A DNA stretch of 28,997 bases from an uncultured Roseburia sp. (GTDB taxonomy: Bacteria > Bacillota > Clostridia > Lachnospirales > Lachnospiraceae), in assembly GCA_934292805.1 (NCBI GenBank), contig CAKQXQ010000026.1, forward strand, positions 1 to 28,997. The letters are read 5' to 3'. Made by a program: the position numbers and the translations under genes. Numbering within the stretch: the stretch's first letter is position 1; every line of letters begins with the position of its first letter. Below are positions 17,007 through 24,080 of the stretch, in pieces. The notes beneath the pieces are model-generated. The model was not told the origin of the DNA, did no database searches, and was given only the letters and a program-made list of their open reading frames with translations.

Positions 17007-18738
17007 TCAACTCCTCTTTCAATCCGGAACGATTCGTATCTGTTCCGTCTTTTTTTATAACACGCATTGCAGAGATCACCGGGTACTGTTCCTTTAGCTT
17101 CAGCAGATAGGACTCATATGCATCCGTCGGTATCCCTGCAGTCTTAAGCACCTCCGCTGCAAGATAGTTCGCACTCGTATCTTTTTGGCTTGCCTCCTCA
17201 ATATCATAATTCGCCCAGACCAGATACGGAACCTCGTAGCGAAGCTTCTGTTCCTCTTCTGTGAGTTCGGATGGCTGCAGTCCGTTTAAACGAAGGATCG
17301 GAGCTGCAACCGTATCATTTGGCTGATGATCCCCAAAAAACACAATGACAGTTTTTTCATCCGCACTTTCAAAATAATGGATCAGTTTTTCCAAAGCTTC
17401 ATCCGACAGCTTTATCAGTGACAGATATTGATTTAATGCAACACTGTCTGTTCCCTCCACAGTAATATCCGGTGTGAAATTATCATAAAGATCCGTATAA
17501 CCACCATGATTCTGCATTGTCACATTAAACACAAATAGCGGTGTTTCTTTTTCTTTGTTCTCATATAATTCAATGATCTTATCTGCACAGCTGTCGTCAC
17601 TGACATACTTACGTACATATTGTGCACCATAATACTCATCTTTAAAAATACTGTCAGAAAAGCCAAGCAATGGATAAATCGTATCCCGGTCCCATCCATC
17701 TGCATAGTACGGATGTGTAGCGACCGTCTGATAGCCAAGTGATGCCAGATATGCCGGAAGTGCAGGAAGTTCCTCTGTAATATACTGCTGATACGGAATA
17801 CTTCCCTGTGGCAGAAATGCCATGCTGTCTCCTGTCAGGAACTCAAACTCTGTATTCGCTGTATTTCCGCCGCACACAGATACATTCAGATAACCGGTTA
17901 TCGTATTCTCTTTTCCTTCCTGTAAGCTGTGGAAAAACGGCATATAGTCTTCATTCGTTTCAAAATCTCCGAGCACTGCCAGATCCGAAAACGACTCATT
18001 CATCACAACGATGATATTCGGAAGTTCCTCCTTTGATACCGCTTTTTCCTTCTCATACGAATTCAAATATTCCTGTTCTTTCTCTGCATCATATCCGGCA
18101 GGTTTTTCTACCGATACATAAGCAAGATCCATTGCAAATGTCACTGCCATCCCATTCACCTGCGTCATATACGCCGGTGTAAATAAAAATGGATACAGCC
18201 TGTGAGAAGTCTGGAATTCCTCATCCTGCAGCGTATTTACAAAGAGGCTTAACACCACCCCAAAAAGCACCATAAGAACCAGTCTCTTCCATATTCCCAA
18301 TGGTTTCCAGTCACTTTTTACAAAATGAAGCAATACAATAAGCACCAGAAAAATAACTGTTACGATCACCATTCGCAAATCCGGTTTAAAATCATAGTTA
18401 GAAGCCACACTTGCAGCCGTTCTCCATGAAAAAATATCCCATGGCACGATTGGATTATTCCGAAAACGCACCACATACGTATTGGCCAGACCATAAATCA
18501 TCGCTGTTATCAGTTCGATCCGCAGTGCAAACCTGATCCTTCCGGTAAGGCATGCAAGGATCCACGCAATCAGCTCAAATAATATAATATTAAAGAACTG
18601 TGCCCATGGCCGCACCTCTTCAAACGGATTATGTCCATAAAATTCCATCAAATAAAACGAAATTACAGGGAGGGTCACAAGCGTGACCATCCCTGTGATT
18701 GTTTCTGCCTGTTTTCTTGTCAATTGCTGTCTCATCAT
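16951..18738 (-). CDS. LtaS-like lipoteichoic acid synthase family protein
   Basis: A 595-residue membrane sulfatase-family protein. Five hydrophobic segments (about residues 15-35, 48-66, 72-90, 123-140 and 153-170) precede an extracellular catalytic domain. The LtaS metal site is recognisable: Glu248 in MNESF, Thr293 in CGGNTANTEF, His411 in QNHGG, and Asp470-His471 in FFGDHQPN; the Glu-to-Thr distance of 45 equals that of Staphylococcus LtaS. Such enzymes polymerise glycerol phosphate from phosphatidylglycerol onto a glycolipid anchor. The ATG at 18738 has AGGAAG at ideal spacing and starts 10 bases after the DUF975 stop; an upstream ATG at 18786 lacks a good site. Whether it makes classical LTA or another phosphoglycerol polymer is open. 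Confidence 0.9.
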   Translation of the reverse strand: MMRQQLTRKQAETITGMVTLVTLPVISFYLMEFYGHNPFEEVRPWAQFFNIILFELIAWILACLTGRIRFALRIELITAMIYGLANTYVVRFRNNPIVPWDIFSWRTAASVASNYDFKPDLRMVIVTVIFLVLIVLLHFVKSDWKPLGIWKRLVLMVLFGVVLSLFVNTLQDEEFQTSHRLYPFLFTPAYMTQVNGMAVTFAMDLAYVSVEKPAGYDAEKEQEYLNSYEKEKAVSKEELPNIIVVMNESFSDLAVLGDFETNEDYMPFFHSLQEGKENTITGYLNVSVCGGNTANTEFEFLTGDSMAFLPQGSIPYQQYITEELPALPAYLASLGYQTVATHPYYADGWDRDTIYPLLGFSDSIFKDEYYGAQYVRKYVSDDSCADKIIELYENKEKETPLFVFNVTMQNHGGYTDLYDNFTPDITVEGTDSVALNQYLSLIKLSDEALEKLIHYFESADEKTVIVFFGDHQPNDTVAAPILRLNGLQPSELTEEEQKLRYEVPYLVWANYDIEEASQKDTSANYLAAEVLKTAGIPTDAYESYLLKLKEQYPVISAMRVIKKDGTDTNRSGLKEELNEYQRLQYYQLFDWKKED

Positions 18739-18748
18739 CCTGCTCTTC

Positions 18749-19480
18749 CTAAAAAGCTTCTCCATTCGCCGCGTGATCGGAAGCATCCCCTCTGCTGATG
18801 CTCATATAAAAATGAGCAGCTGCCATCTGCATATACGGTGTCAGGAAAAGATCACCGATACCAAATGTCAGGGCGCTTAAAAACATCCATCCGATAAAAC
18901 TGAATTCAAGACAAAACAATGACCATTTATTTCCATCCATCATCCGCTTGGACGCTTCAATTGCTTCCAACACTCCCATATCCGGATGCTCCGCCATAAT
19001 ATATGTTGCCATGGAGTAACGATATGCAGCAACGATTCCCGGGATAATAAATAACAATGCCCACAGGAATGTAAAAATCCATATAACGATACGAAGTAAA
19101 ATTGCCTTGCCAATATATTTAAAATATGCAAATTCATCCTTCACATCTGCATCCATCCCAAGTGCAAGCTTGGAAAAATAAGCACAGATGCCAAGTTCTA
19201 CTGCCGAACCGACAACAAATTTTACAGCTGCAACCACAGCCGCGATTCCTAAAAAAACAGTCAAAATTGCCATCAGTTCTGCCGGGATACTCTGTGTACC
19301 TGCATCGACGCCGAATACGTTCAATCCCATTCCATCTTCCATATCATAAGTCACGGCAACCGGTGTTCCTGTTGTAATTCCTCCTAACAAAGTTCCGAGA
19401 AAACATACAAGAACTGCCATGCCCCATTTTCCATTCAGGGATATTCTTGCTCTTTCCCGATAATCTGATGCTCTCAACAT
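18749..19480 (-). CDS. DUF975 family membrane protein
   Basis: A 243-residue protein with several membrane segments. It opens with the family-typical amphipathic LRASDYRERARISLNGKW, followed by hydrophobic stretches at about residues 18-38, 70-95, 130-160 and 190-215. RYSMATYIMAEHPDMG and EAIEASKRMMDGNK are the conserved DUF975 core. The function of the family is unknown. The ATG at 19480 has AAGGAG upstream. It is first in the run leading to the LtaS-like and YfhO-like genes. A hint of a role in envelope polymer assembly comes only from this position. Confidence 0.85.
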   Translation of the reverse strand: MLRASDYRERARISLNGKWGMAVLVCFLGTLLGGITTGTPVAVTYDMEDGMGLNVFGVDAGTQSIPAELMAILTVFLGIAAVVAAVKFVVGSAVELGICAYFSKLALGMDADVKDEFAYFKYIGKAILLRIVIWIFTFLWALLFIIPGIVAAYRYSMATYIMAEHPDMGVLEAIEASKRMMDGNKWSLFCLEFSFIGWMFLSALTFGIGDLFLTPYMQMAAAHFYMSISRGDASDHAANGEAF

Positions 19481-19619
19481 AAAATAATCTCCTTATCTCA
19501 TCTGTATTTCTTAAATAGTACAAAAACAAATGCATTTTTATTAAAGTAAATTATATGACTTTTATATAGAAAAAAAAAGTCTTTTTTTGTGAAAAATCTG
19601 TCAATTCTGTCCACTGTGC

Positions 19620-19648
19620 TTGTCATCCAAAAAAAATTGTTGTATCAT
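19620..19648 (+). promoter_or_regulatory. Promoter of the orphan gene at 19687
   Basis: TTGTCA (19620-19625) and TATCAT (19643-19648) are 17 bases apart. Transcription would start near 19655, giving a leader of about 30 bases. Confidence 0.5.
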
Positions 19649-19686
19649 CGGCTTATATTATGAATATGAAAGGTCAGGTACCAACT

Positions 19687-20703
19687 ATGGATGAATTTTT
19701 TGATCAGTTTTTCCCAACGGAGTTTTTAATAGAATATCTGGATAATGGTCCGGATGAAAACATGGAGCGTTTCCAGAAATATGTTATTTATCGTTTTCTT
19801 TCTTTTGCAGCAAAGGAAAATCCTTCCATTGTAAAAGAACTTCACAATACGCTGGATATTCCTCTGTCACTCGATCATTTCAGTGATATCACGGATTTTC
19901 TTGAAAAAGATTTTTATTTTTCTCCGTCTTTTACAGAAAATTCCTTTGATCCGGTACTTTTATGCTATTCCATTGCAATCGTAGATGACCGGTCAGGATT
20001 TGGCTTTGCGATTTTAAACCGCATCTTTAAAGAAATCTGCCCGGAAATACTGTCTGTGGATTTTTCCGATGTTGATCTTGCTCTTGATGTACTGCTTGAA
20101 ACAGAGATCCAGTTCTACGCTGCCTTATCGATCTGCTCTGTCCACTACAGTACCCTTACAACCCTGCTTCCAAAATTTGCAGCGGCTTATATGGAAGATC
20201 TTCATTTTACCTGTGAAGATTTTATTCTGTATGATTTCATGGATGAATATTTTGAAACGAAAAACAGTCTCTCTTTGCCTGCATTCACAGAGCTGATCGA
20301 TACTTTAGTCCTTGCTACTTTGCAGTCCTTCGACACGGATCTGGAGAACTTTACACTGGATGGTCTTTTCCAGTTAAAACATCCATCCGGACGTTTTTCT
20401 TCCGTATATCGCAGTGGTGCTATTGACATGAAAGATCTTCCGGTTCCTTCTGATGCTGCTATTATGATGAAGCACATCCTCTCTTATGCGGCAGCTTACG
20501 AACTGCGCAATAATCTCTATGATTATCATCTTGATGAGGATAAAACCGTCACACTTGCCAACTGGAAAGAAACCTTAAAATGGCACTATGTACAGTATAC
20601 GAATGTATACAATCTTGCCCTCTCGTCTTTCCTTAACGCCTGCTACGCAAGAAAAATCTTAAAGAAACAATTTGAAGACAATTTACTGGCACTTGAAAAT
20701 TAA
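19687..20703 (+). CDS. Uncharacterised acidic protein
   Basis: I do not recognise this 338-residue protein. It has no membrane segment or signal peptide, is acidic, and looks all-helical, rich in Phe, Leu and Asp (for example FFDQFFPTEFLIEYL near the N-terminus). No catalytic motif stands out. I choose the ATG at 19687, with CAGG 8 bases upstream; in-frame ATGs at 19660 and 19666 would add up to 9 residues. It is the only long plus-strand gene between tmcAL and the accessory region, with its own promoter and an elaborate terminator. Codon use is like its neighbours, so I see no sign of recent transfer. It is probably a lineage-specific cytoplasmic protein. Confidence 0.75.
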   Translation: MDEFFDQFFPTEFLIEYLDNGPDENMERFQKYVIYRFLSFAAKENPSIVKELHNTLDIPLSLDHFSDITDFLEKDFYFSPSFTENSFDPVLLCYSIAIVDDRSGFGFAILNRIFKEICPEILSVDFSDVDLALDVLLETEIQFYAALSICSVHYSTLTTLLPKFAAAYMEDLHFTCEDFILYDFMDEYFETKNSLSLPAFTELIDTLVLATLQSFDTDLENFTLDGLFQLKHPSGRFSSVYRSGAIDMKDLPVPSDAAIMMKHILSYAAAYELRNNLYDYHLDEDKTVTLANWKETLKWHYVQYTNVYNLALSSFLNACYARKILKKQFEDNLLALEN

Positions 20704-20712
20704 AACGTCAGC

Positions 20713-20791
20713 AAAAAAGGAGACTTGATCTAATTATGAGGTGACAGGTAATACACCAGATCCCCTCAAATTCAGATTCAGTCTCCTTTTT
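20713..20791. terminator. Long-stem terminator
   Basis: AAAAAGGAGACT (20714-20725) pairs with AGTCTCCTTTTT (20780-20791) across a 54-base interior that itself can pair (TTGATCT/AGATC, GGTG/CACC). It can serve the plus-strand orphan gene and, through its A-run, the convergent small gene ending at 20823. Confidence 0.65.
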
Positions 20792-20822
20792 ATTAACAGA
20801 GTTCCTGCTCGATTCATCCAGG

Positions 20823-21113
20823 TTAATAATTGCTCACTACGAGGCGTCTCTTGAAGCAGCTGTCAAGCTGATCGATTGCTGTTCTCGCCTGGCTGTAGCG
20901 ATTCCGGTTCGTATTGATCACACAGATCTGCGTAGCTCCATGAAACTTTCTTCTTAAGAAAAACGGGATCTGGATCCAGTTCTTCGTAAAAGGAATATGA
21001 TTCTCTACCAGAAGCTGTACTGCCTGCTCACTCGTCTTCTCATTCGTCGTTCTGCAAAGTTCTATGTCCTTGTCGATTGCTCTTGCATCTCCTAATGTAA
21101 TTACTCTCCCCAT
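20823..21113 (-). CDS. Small conserved-looking protein downstream of an XRE regulator
   Basis: A 96-residue protein I do not recognise. The C-terminal half is basic (FFLRRKFHG, NTNRNRYSQAR, CFKRR) and a central helix-like EQAVQLLVENHIPF is visible. There is no membrane segment. The ATG at 21113 has AAGGAAGG somewhat far upstream. It starts 24 bases after the stop of an XRE-type gene with a palindromic operator, so the pair is one autoregulated unit. That layout is shared by some toxin-antitoxin pairs, but I see no RelE, HigB or other toxin signature, so a toxin role is speculation. Confidence 0.65.
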   Translation of the reverse strand: MGRVITLGDARAIDKDIELCRTTNEKTSEQAVQLLVENHIPFTKNWIQIPFFLRRKFHGATQICVINTNRNRYSQARTAIDQLDSCFKRRLVVSNY

Positions 21114-21137
21114 GGTGCTCTTATCCTTCCTTCTCTG

Positions 21138-21389
21138 CTACTGTATTGTAATCTGTACCCGTCGCCCAAGTCCTTCCGCTACTCTGATAAGAAAATCAAG
21201 GCTTGGATTATATCTCCCACTCTCAAGACGGGAAATATTCGACTTCTTCGTCCCGATACGTTCTGCCAGCACTTCCTGCGTTATGTTCTGTGCCTTCCTG
21301 GCTTCCTTAAGCTGTCTGGCCACCTCATAATGAAAAAAATCCTGCTGCACTATATGGTTATTCTCACTCGTTCTGTCTTTCGTCTTCAA
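21138..21389 (-). CDS. XRE/Cro-type helix-turn-helix regulator
   Basis: An 83-residue DNA-binding protein consisting mostly of one HTH_3 domain: VARQLKEARKAQNITQEVLAERIGTKKSNISRLE in the middle, with the recognition helix around TKKSNISRLESG, then DFLIRVAEGLG. The N-terminal 20 residues are a short polar extension. I choose the TTG at 21389, which has AGGAGGG five bases upstream; an in-frame ATG at 21416 lies before that site and has none of its own. A perfect palindrome in the promoter about 100 bases upstream suggests it represses its own transcription. It precedes the 96-residue unknown gene. Confidence 0.85.
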   Translation of the reverse strand: MKTKDRTSENNHIVQQDFFHYEVARQLKEARKAQNITQEVLAERIGTKKSNISRLESGRYNPSLDFLIRVAEGLGRRVQITIQ

Positions 21390-21488
21390 GAAATCCCTCC
21401 TGAAAATGATGTGCAAAAAATATGAAAATCATTCCTTATTTGAATTCACTGAAATGTTCATTGTTTGCTTAATTATTTTTCTATTTAT

Positions 21489-21517
21489 AAGTTATCATAT
21501 ATGATAACTTTTGTCAA
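21489..21517 (-). promoter_or_regulatory. Promoter with perfect palindromic operator for the XRE gene
   Basis: On the minus strand TTGACA (21517-21512) and TAACTT (21494-21489) are 17 bases apart. The core GTTATCATATATGATAAC sits in the spacer and -10 region as part of a perfect 22-base palindrome at 21489-21510. Binding of the XRE dimer here would shut the promoter. Confidence 0.7.
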
Positions 21518-21568
21518 GAAAGATGCTTCACAATTTTGTATTTTCTTTTTGTTTTTTATATTTTTTTC

Positions 21569-21597
21569 TTGCATTCTTTTTAGGGATATGATAGAAT
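21569..21597 (+). promoter_or_regulatory. Promoter of tRNA-Leu
   Basis: TTGCAT (21569-21574) and TAGAAT (21592-21597) are 17 bases apart, placing the transcript start about 30 bases before the mature tRNA. Confidence 0.6.
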
Positions 21598-21635
21598 ATT
21601 TCTTGCTTAGGCGATTTGCCTGAGAATAATAAGAT

Positions 21636-21718
21636 GCAGGAATGGCGGAATGGCAGACGCATCAGACTCAAAATCTGACGCTGGCAACAGTGTGTGGGTT
21701 CAAGTCCCATTTCCTGCA
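21636..21718 (+). tRNA. tRNA-Leu (anticodon CAA)
   Basis: A class II tRNA of 83 bases. GCAGGAA (21636-21642) and TTCCTGC (21711-21717) form the acceptor stem with A as discriminator. The anticodon arm TCAGA-CTCAAAA-TCTGA gives anticodon CAA, reading UUG. A long variable arm (CGCTGGCAACAGTG region) and a T-arm with GTTCAAGTC follow. CCA is not encoded. tRNA-Leu genes are common integration sites, and phage-like genes lie immediately downstream. Confidence 0.95.
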
Positions 21719-21730
21719 CTGATAAAAAAG

Positions 21731-21780
21731 AGCCGTAAACATGCGATTTTCATTGAAAAATCAAGGGTTTACGGCTTTTT
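21731..21780. terminator. Bidirectional terminator between tRNA-Leu and the amidase
   Basis: AGCCGTAAAC (21731-21740) pairs perfectly with GTTTACGGCT (21767-21776). It is followed by TTTTT on the plus strand and CTTTTTT on the minus strand, so it ends both the tRNA and the lysis-cassette transcripts. Confidence 0.9.
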
Positions 21781-21834
21781 CATGCTCAAAATATTTGTTA
21801 AATTATAAATTTGTCATAATAATATAAAATCTTG

Positions 21835-22560
21835 TCAGGCTTTCACAATGGCTGCGTCAAAACCTGCTGCTTTTAACTTTTCTTTCAATGCTATCGCATT
21901 GTCCTTGTTCCGATATGCTCCTACCTGCACTCTGTAAATGCTGTCCTTATCTCCTACACTCGTTTCAGACCCAGGAATATTTGCATCCGTGTCATTAGCT
22001 TCTACTGGCTGCTCCTGATACTTCTGTCCTGTGATCGCATACACAATGGCATCTGCCATGCTTTTGTAATCGTATAAAGCCACATCGTCCTTATCATCGA
22101 CAAAACAGCACTCAATCAAGAGAGCTGTCGCTTTCGTTTTTCTAAGGAAATACAGCTTCTGGTTGATTTTTACCCCTCGATTTTTAAAGCCAAGGCTTGC
22201 AATTGAATGTACTATTTTCTCCGCAAACATCTTTGCTTTGCTGTTGCTGCTAAAAACATATGCTTCCACACCTGTTGTCTGTCCATTTCCTGCCACATCT
22301 TTGGCTCCTGCGTTGAAGTGGATGGATACGTCCAGATCTGCATCGTGGGAGTTGCATTTCTTTACGATATTGTAAAGGACATTGCCTGCACTTGTTCCAT
22401 TTTCTACAGTACAATCATATACTGTATGACCGAGAGCTTTCAACTGTCTGATGACTTCATTCTTTACATTTCTGGCTTCCGTGGATTCCCTGATGATACC
22501 AATCGCTCCACAGGCTGCCTTTCCGTCCGGATTGTGACCAGCATGTATGTTAATAATCAC
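21835..22560 (-). CDS. N-acetylmuramoyl-L-alanine amidase with SPOR domain
   Basis: A 241-residue endolysin-like protein. Residues 1 to about 180 are an Amidase_3 domain that cleaves the bond between muramic acid and the stem peptide using zinc: ligands are His9 in INIHAGHN, the Glu in STEARN, the His in SIHFNA, and the catalytic Glu in LLIECCFVDD. The last 35 residues form a SPOR-type peptidoglycan-binding repeat (YRVQVGAYRNKDNAIALKEK). No signal peptide, as expected for a holin-dependent lysin. The GTG at 22560 is the start: AAGGAG lies at good spacing, inside the 3' end of the holin gene, whose stop is only 4 bases away. The domain order is typical of Lachnospiraceae phages and decayed prophages. 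Confidence 0.92.
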   Translation of the reverse strand: MIINIHAGHNPDGKAACGAIGIIRESTEARNVKNEVIRQLKALGHTVYDCTVENGTSAGNVLYNIVKKCNSHDADLDVSIHFNAGAKDVAGNGQTTGVEAYVFSSNSKAKMFAEKIVHSIASLGFKNRGVKINQKLYFLRKTKATALLIECCFVDDKDDVALYDYKSMADAIVYAITGQKYQEQPVEANDTDANIPGSETSVGDKDSIYRVQVGAYRNKDNAIALKEKLKAAGFDAAIVKA

Positions 22561-22564
22561 TCTT

Positions 22565-22852
22565 TTATTTCTCCTTCTTTTCAATATACTGCTTAAATAA
22601 CTGATGCAGTCCTGTACTCGCCAGGCCGCTGAATAAGCCACTCAATAAGATAGATGCTGTAATTGTCCAGCCGTTGATCCAGATGGCAAGAATCACTCCA
22701 AGGACTGCACAGATTGTCGGAATGTATTTATTATCCACATCCTTAATCCATTTTTTTACAACATAGCCTACGCACAGACAAATTCCTACGATCACAGGGA
22801 TCATGAATTCGCTTAAAAAGCTCAAATCACTCATCTGTATGATTGATTCCAA
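22565..22852 (-). CDS. Phage holin (Phage_holin_5_2-like)
   Basis: A protein of about 95 residues with two to three membrane segments (FMIPVIVGICLCVGYVV, IPTICAVLGVILAIWI, ITASILLSGLFSGLAS), a VKKWIKDVDN turn between the first two, and a charged tail KQYIEKKEK. This is the layout of phage holin superfamily V, which forms membrane lesions letting the amidase reach the wall. I favour the TTG at 22852, which has AAAGGAAG 8 bases upstream; ATGs at 22873 and 22834 are alternatives. It is 4 bases upstream of the amidase, forming an intact-looking lysis pair, though no structural phage genes remain complete. Confidence 0.82.
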   Translation of the reverse strand: MESIIQMSDLSFLSEFMIPVIVGICLCVGYVVKKWIKDVDNKYIPTICAVLGVILAIWINGWTITASILLSGLFSGLASTGLHQLFKQYIEKKEK

Positions 22853-22884
22853 TAGCTCATCTTCCTTTCTCATGTATATCATTA

Positions 22885-23028
22885 TTATATGTCTATCTTT
22901 CTTTCTGGTTTTTGGATGTTTTCAATTTTTTTCAACTTCTGATCTTTGTTTTCAAGTGAACTCATCCAGATAAGGGAAACGTATGCCGCTATCACATTCG
23001 TCTGCGAAATAAATAAAGAGCCGATCAA
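22885..23028 (-). CDS. Possible 47-residue small protein upstream of the holin
   Basis: An open frame from a TTG at 23028, with AGGA six bases upstream. It has a hydrophobic N-terminal stretch (NVIAAYVSLIWMS) followed by a lysine-rich polar tail (ENKDQKLKKIENIQKPERK). It overlaps a hairpin that also looks like a terminator for the upstream unit, which argues against translation. I recognise no family. It could be a short phage membrane protein of the lysis region or chance. Confidence 0.3.
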   Translation of the reverse strand: MIGSLFISQTNVIAAYVSLIWMSSLENKDQKLKKIENIQKPERKIDI

Positions 23029-23064
23029 TCAAGTCCTGTCTTAAGACTTAATTAATTCGGCTCT
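23017..23064 (-). terminator. Hairpin closing the zinc-ribbon remnant unit
   Basis: AGAGCCGA and TCGGCTCT (23057-23064 with 23017-23024) form the outer stem. AAGTC/GACTT adds a second helix inside. On the minus strand it is followed by TTATTTATTTC, a weak terminator tail. It covers the stop codon of the KTR-like remnant. Confidence 0.55.
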
Positions 23065-23255
23065 ATATGGCACTATCGTTATTAAACTTTCACGTCTGCA
23101 ACGCTTGCATTTGCATGGCAGGTTCTTTACTTCGGTATCACTGTTGATTGCCAGGAGCTTCCACCACACTTCGGGCAAGGATACCAGATAAGTTTACTAG
23201 GATTCAATGTATCACCCTTAGTAATATTATATGATATTTTTTTGCATGTTAGCAA
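23041..23255 (-). pseudogene. Frameshifted Cys-rich KTR-type zinc ribbon
   Basis: In one frame the minus strand reads LNPSKLIWYPCPKCGGSS and stops early. The next frame continues from about 23147 as SDTEVKNLPCKCKRCRRES and ends at the TAA at 23041. Joined, these give CPxCG ... DTEVKNLP-C-KC-C, the layout of the Cys-rich KTR domain family of small zinc ribbons often carried on conjugative elements. A shift of about one base near 23141-23147 breaks the gene, unless the assembly is wrong or frameshifting is programmed. The first readable codon is a TTG at 23255 without a clear ribosome binding site. It lies downstream of the small protein at 23287. Confidence 0.6.
23193..23229. repeat. Diverged repeat, copy 1 of 2
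   Basis: This 37-base stretch and 24366-24402 agree at about 31 of 37 positions; the first 16 bases are identical. On the minus strand both encode NIT..D.LNPSK in an open frame. The similarity extends upstream at protein level to a CKK motif. Confidence 0.75.
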
Positions 23256-23286
23256 CGAAAAACACTTATTTTATTGCAAATAATGC

Positions 23287-23532
23287 TCATCCCATTAAGA
23301 CAATACTTGCATTTTCCCACATATTAAAATCTTTCTCATCTATAGTATTAAACAGATATGGTTCATCTCCATTTTTTGGAATGCACACCTTGGCTGTTCC
23401 ATAGCATGCATTCTTACATTTACCGGCAAATAACCAACTTTCGTTATTTTCCCTGGTTTCTCTGATGCCTGCATAATCATTTTCTAAAAAGAATTTATTT
23501 GCAATTTTATATGCTGTTTTCATATCTACCAT
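23287..23532 (-). CDS. Small protein, possible Imm35/YrhB-like immunity domain
   Basis: An 81-residue cytoplasmic protein. The layout, an N-terminal helix AYKIANKFFLENDY, a strand pair with SWLFAGKC and GTAKVCIPKNGDEPY, then a C-terminal segment ending WENASIVLMG, resembles the Imm35/YrhB group of small immunity-type proteins, where a helix is followed by a beta sheet that repeats 'I D K K T G E'. The match is by eye only. I choose the ATG at 23532 because AAGGAG lies seven bases upstream; an ATG at 23556 precedes the site. A consensus promoter is 107 bases upstream. No toxin gene is next to it, so if it is an immunity protein it is an orphan. Confidence 0.6.
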   Translation of the reverse strand: MVDMKTAYKIANKFFLENDYAGIRETRENNESWLFAGKCKNACYGTAKVCIPKNGDEPYLFNTIDEKDFNMWENASIVLMG

Positions 23533-23638
23533 GCAATCACTCCTTTTCACAAGCATTTACACCTCTTTGAGAGATAATGGCATTATCAATTCTAAAAAAC
23601 CAAAGTATTATCATATTCTTGCCTTGTAGCTTCATTTT

Positions 23639-23667
23639 ATTATAATATTTGCCTACCTGAACGTCAA
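23639..23667 (-). promoter_or_regulatory. Promoter of the possible immunity gene
   Basis: TTGACG (23667-23662) and TATAAT (23644-23639) on the minus strand are 17 bases apart. It lies inside the decayed region, so the downstream gene is probably still expressed. Confidence 0.7.
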
Positions 23668-23716
23668 GAAATTGAACATCTCCGTCATTGTTTTCCCTGC
23701 GTACAGTTTGCTTCCT

Positions 23717-23851
23717 TTAATCTTGTGACATTTCAGTCCTAACAGCCATCCTGACAGCCTCATCTAATTGATATGATTTTCCACTTGCATAGTCTATACT
23801 GCACAATCCGCTCTGTACAATCCTGTGAATGCAGTCTTTTACTGCCGGTTC
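23717..23851 (-). pseudogene. Fragment of phage minor capsid protein
   Basis: About 44 codons on the minus strand read EPAVKDCIHRIVQSGL, then SIDYASGKSYQLDEAVRMAV and RTEMSQD before a TAA at 23717. The pattern 'IDYASGK..QLDEAVRMAVRT' is typical of the central part of phage minor capsid protein 2 / head morphogenesis proteins (gpG-like). There is no start, no ribosome binding site, and neither end of the usual 300-400 residue protein is present. This is a decayed remnant and the clearest sign that structural phage genes once lay here. Confidence 0.6.
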
Positions 23852-24080
23852 AAAAGAAAAAGCTGCTTGAAAAAGCAAATAGGATATGGCATAATCATAT
23901 CCATCAAATGTAGTTTAAATCTGGTGGAATAGTCAGCAATGCAAAGTCTACCATACTGGAACATTAAAGGTTGCCGCAAGAATGAGGTATCAGACGGATC
24001 ACGGACGTACGATATGCTTACCCAGGCAGCTGGAGGACGTGTTTTCATCTAATCCGAGCCTTACGGAAAGGATGATTATT
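23852..24080. other. Stretch without a recognised gene, leader of the toxin-like gene
   Basis: A candidate plus-strand promoter (TTGAAA at 23867, 17 bases, CATAAT at 23890) would give a leader of about 180 bases for the small peptide gene at 24081. Open frames exist on both strands here (up to 69 codons on the minus strand), but none has a ribosome binding site or a recognisable family. Confidence 0.4.

Noticed and set aside
19558..19590. GACTTTT/AAAAGTC inverted repeat with a T-run on the plus strand, like a terminator
   Set aside because: No plus-strand gene lies upstream; it is in the divergent space between DUF975 and the orphan gene and may come from base composition.
21528..21719. Open frame antisense to tRNA-Leu starting MQEMGLEPT
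   Set aside because: This is the well-known false protein read from the reverse strand of tRNA-Leu genes; the tRNA structure explains the sequence.
23839..24048. 69-codon open frame on the minus strand within the toxin leader
   Set aside because: No ribosome binding site, no family resemblance, and it runs antisense to the candidate toxin leader.
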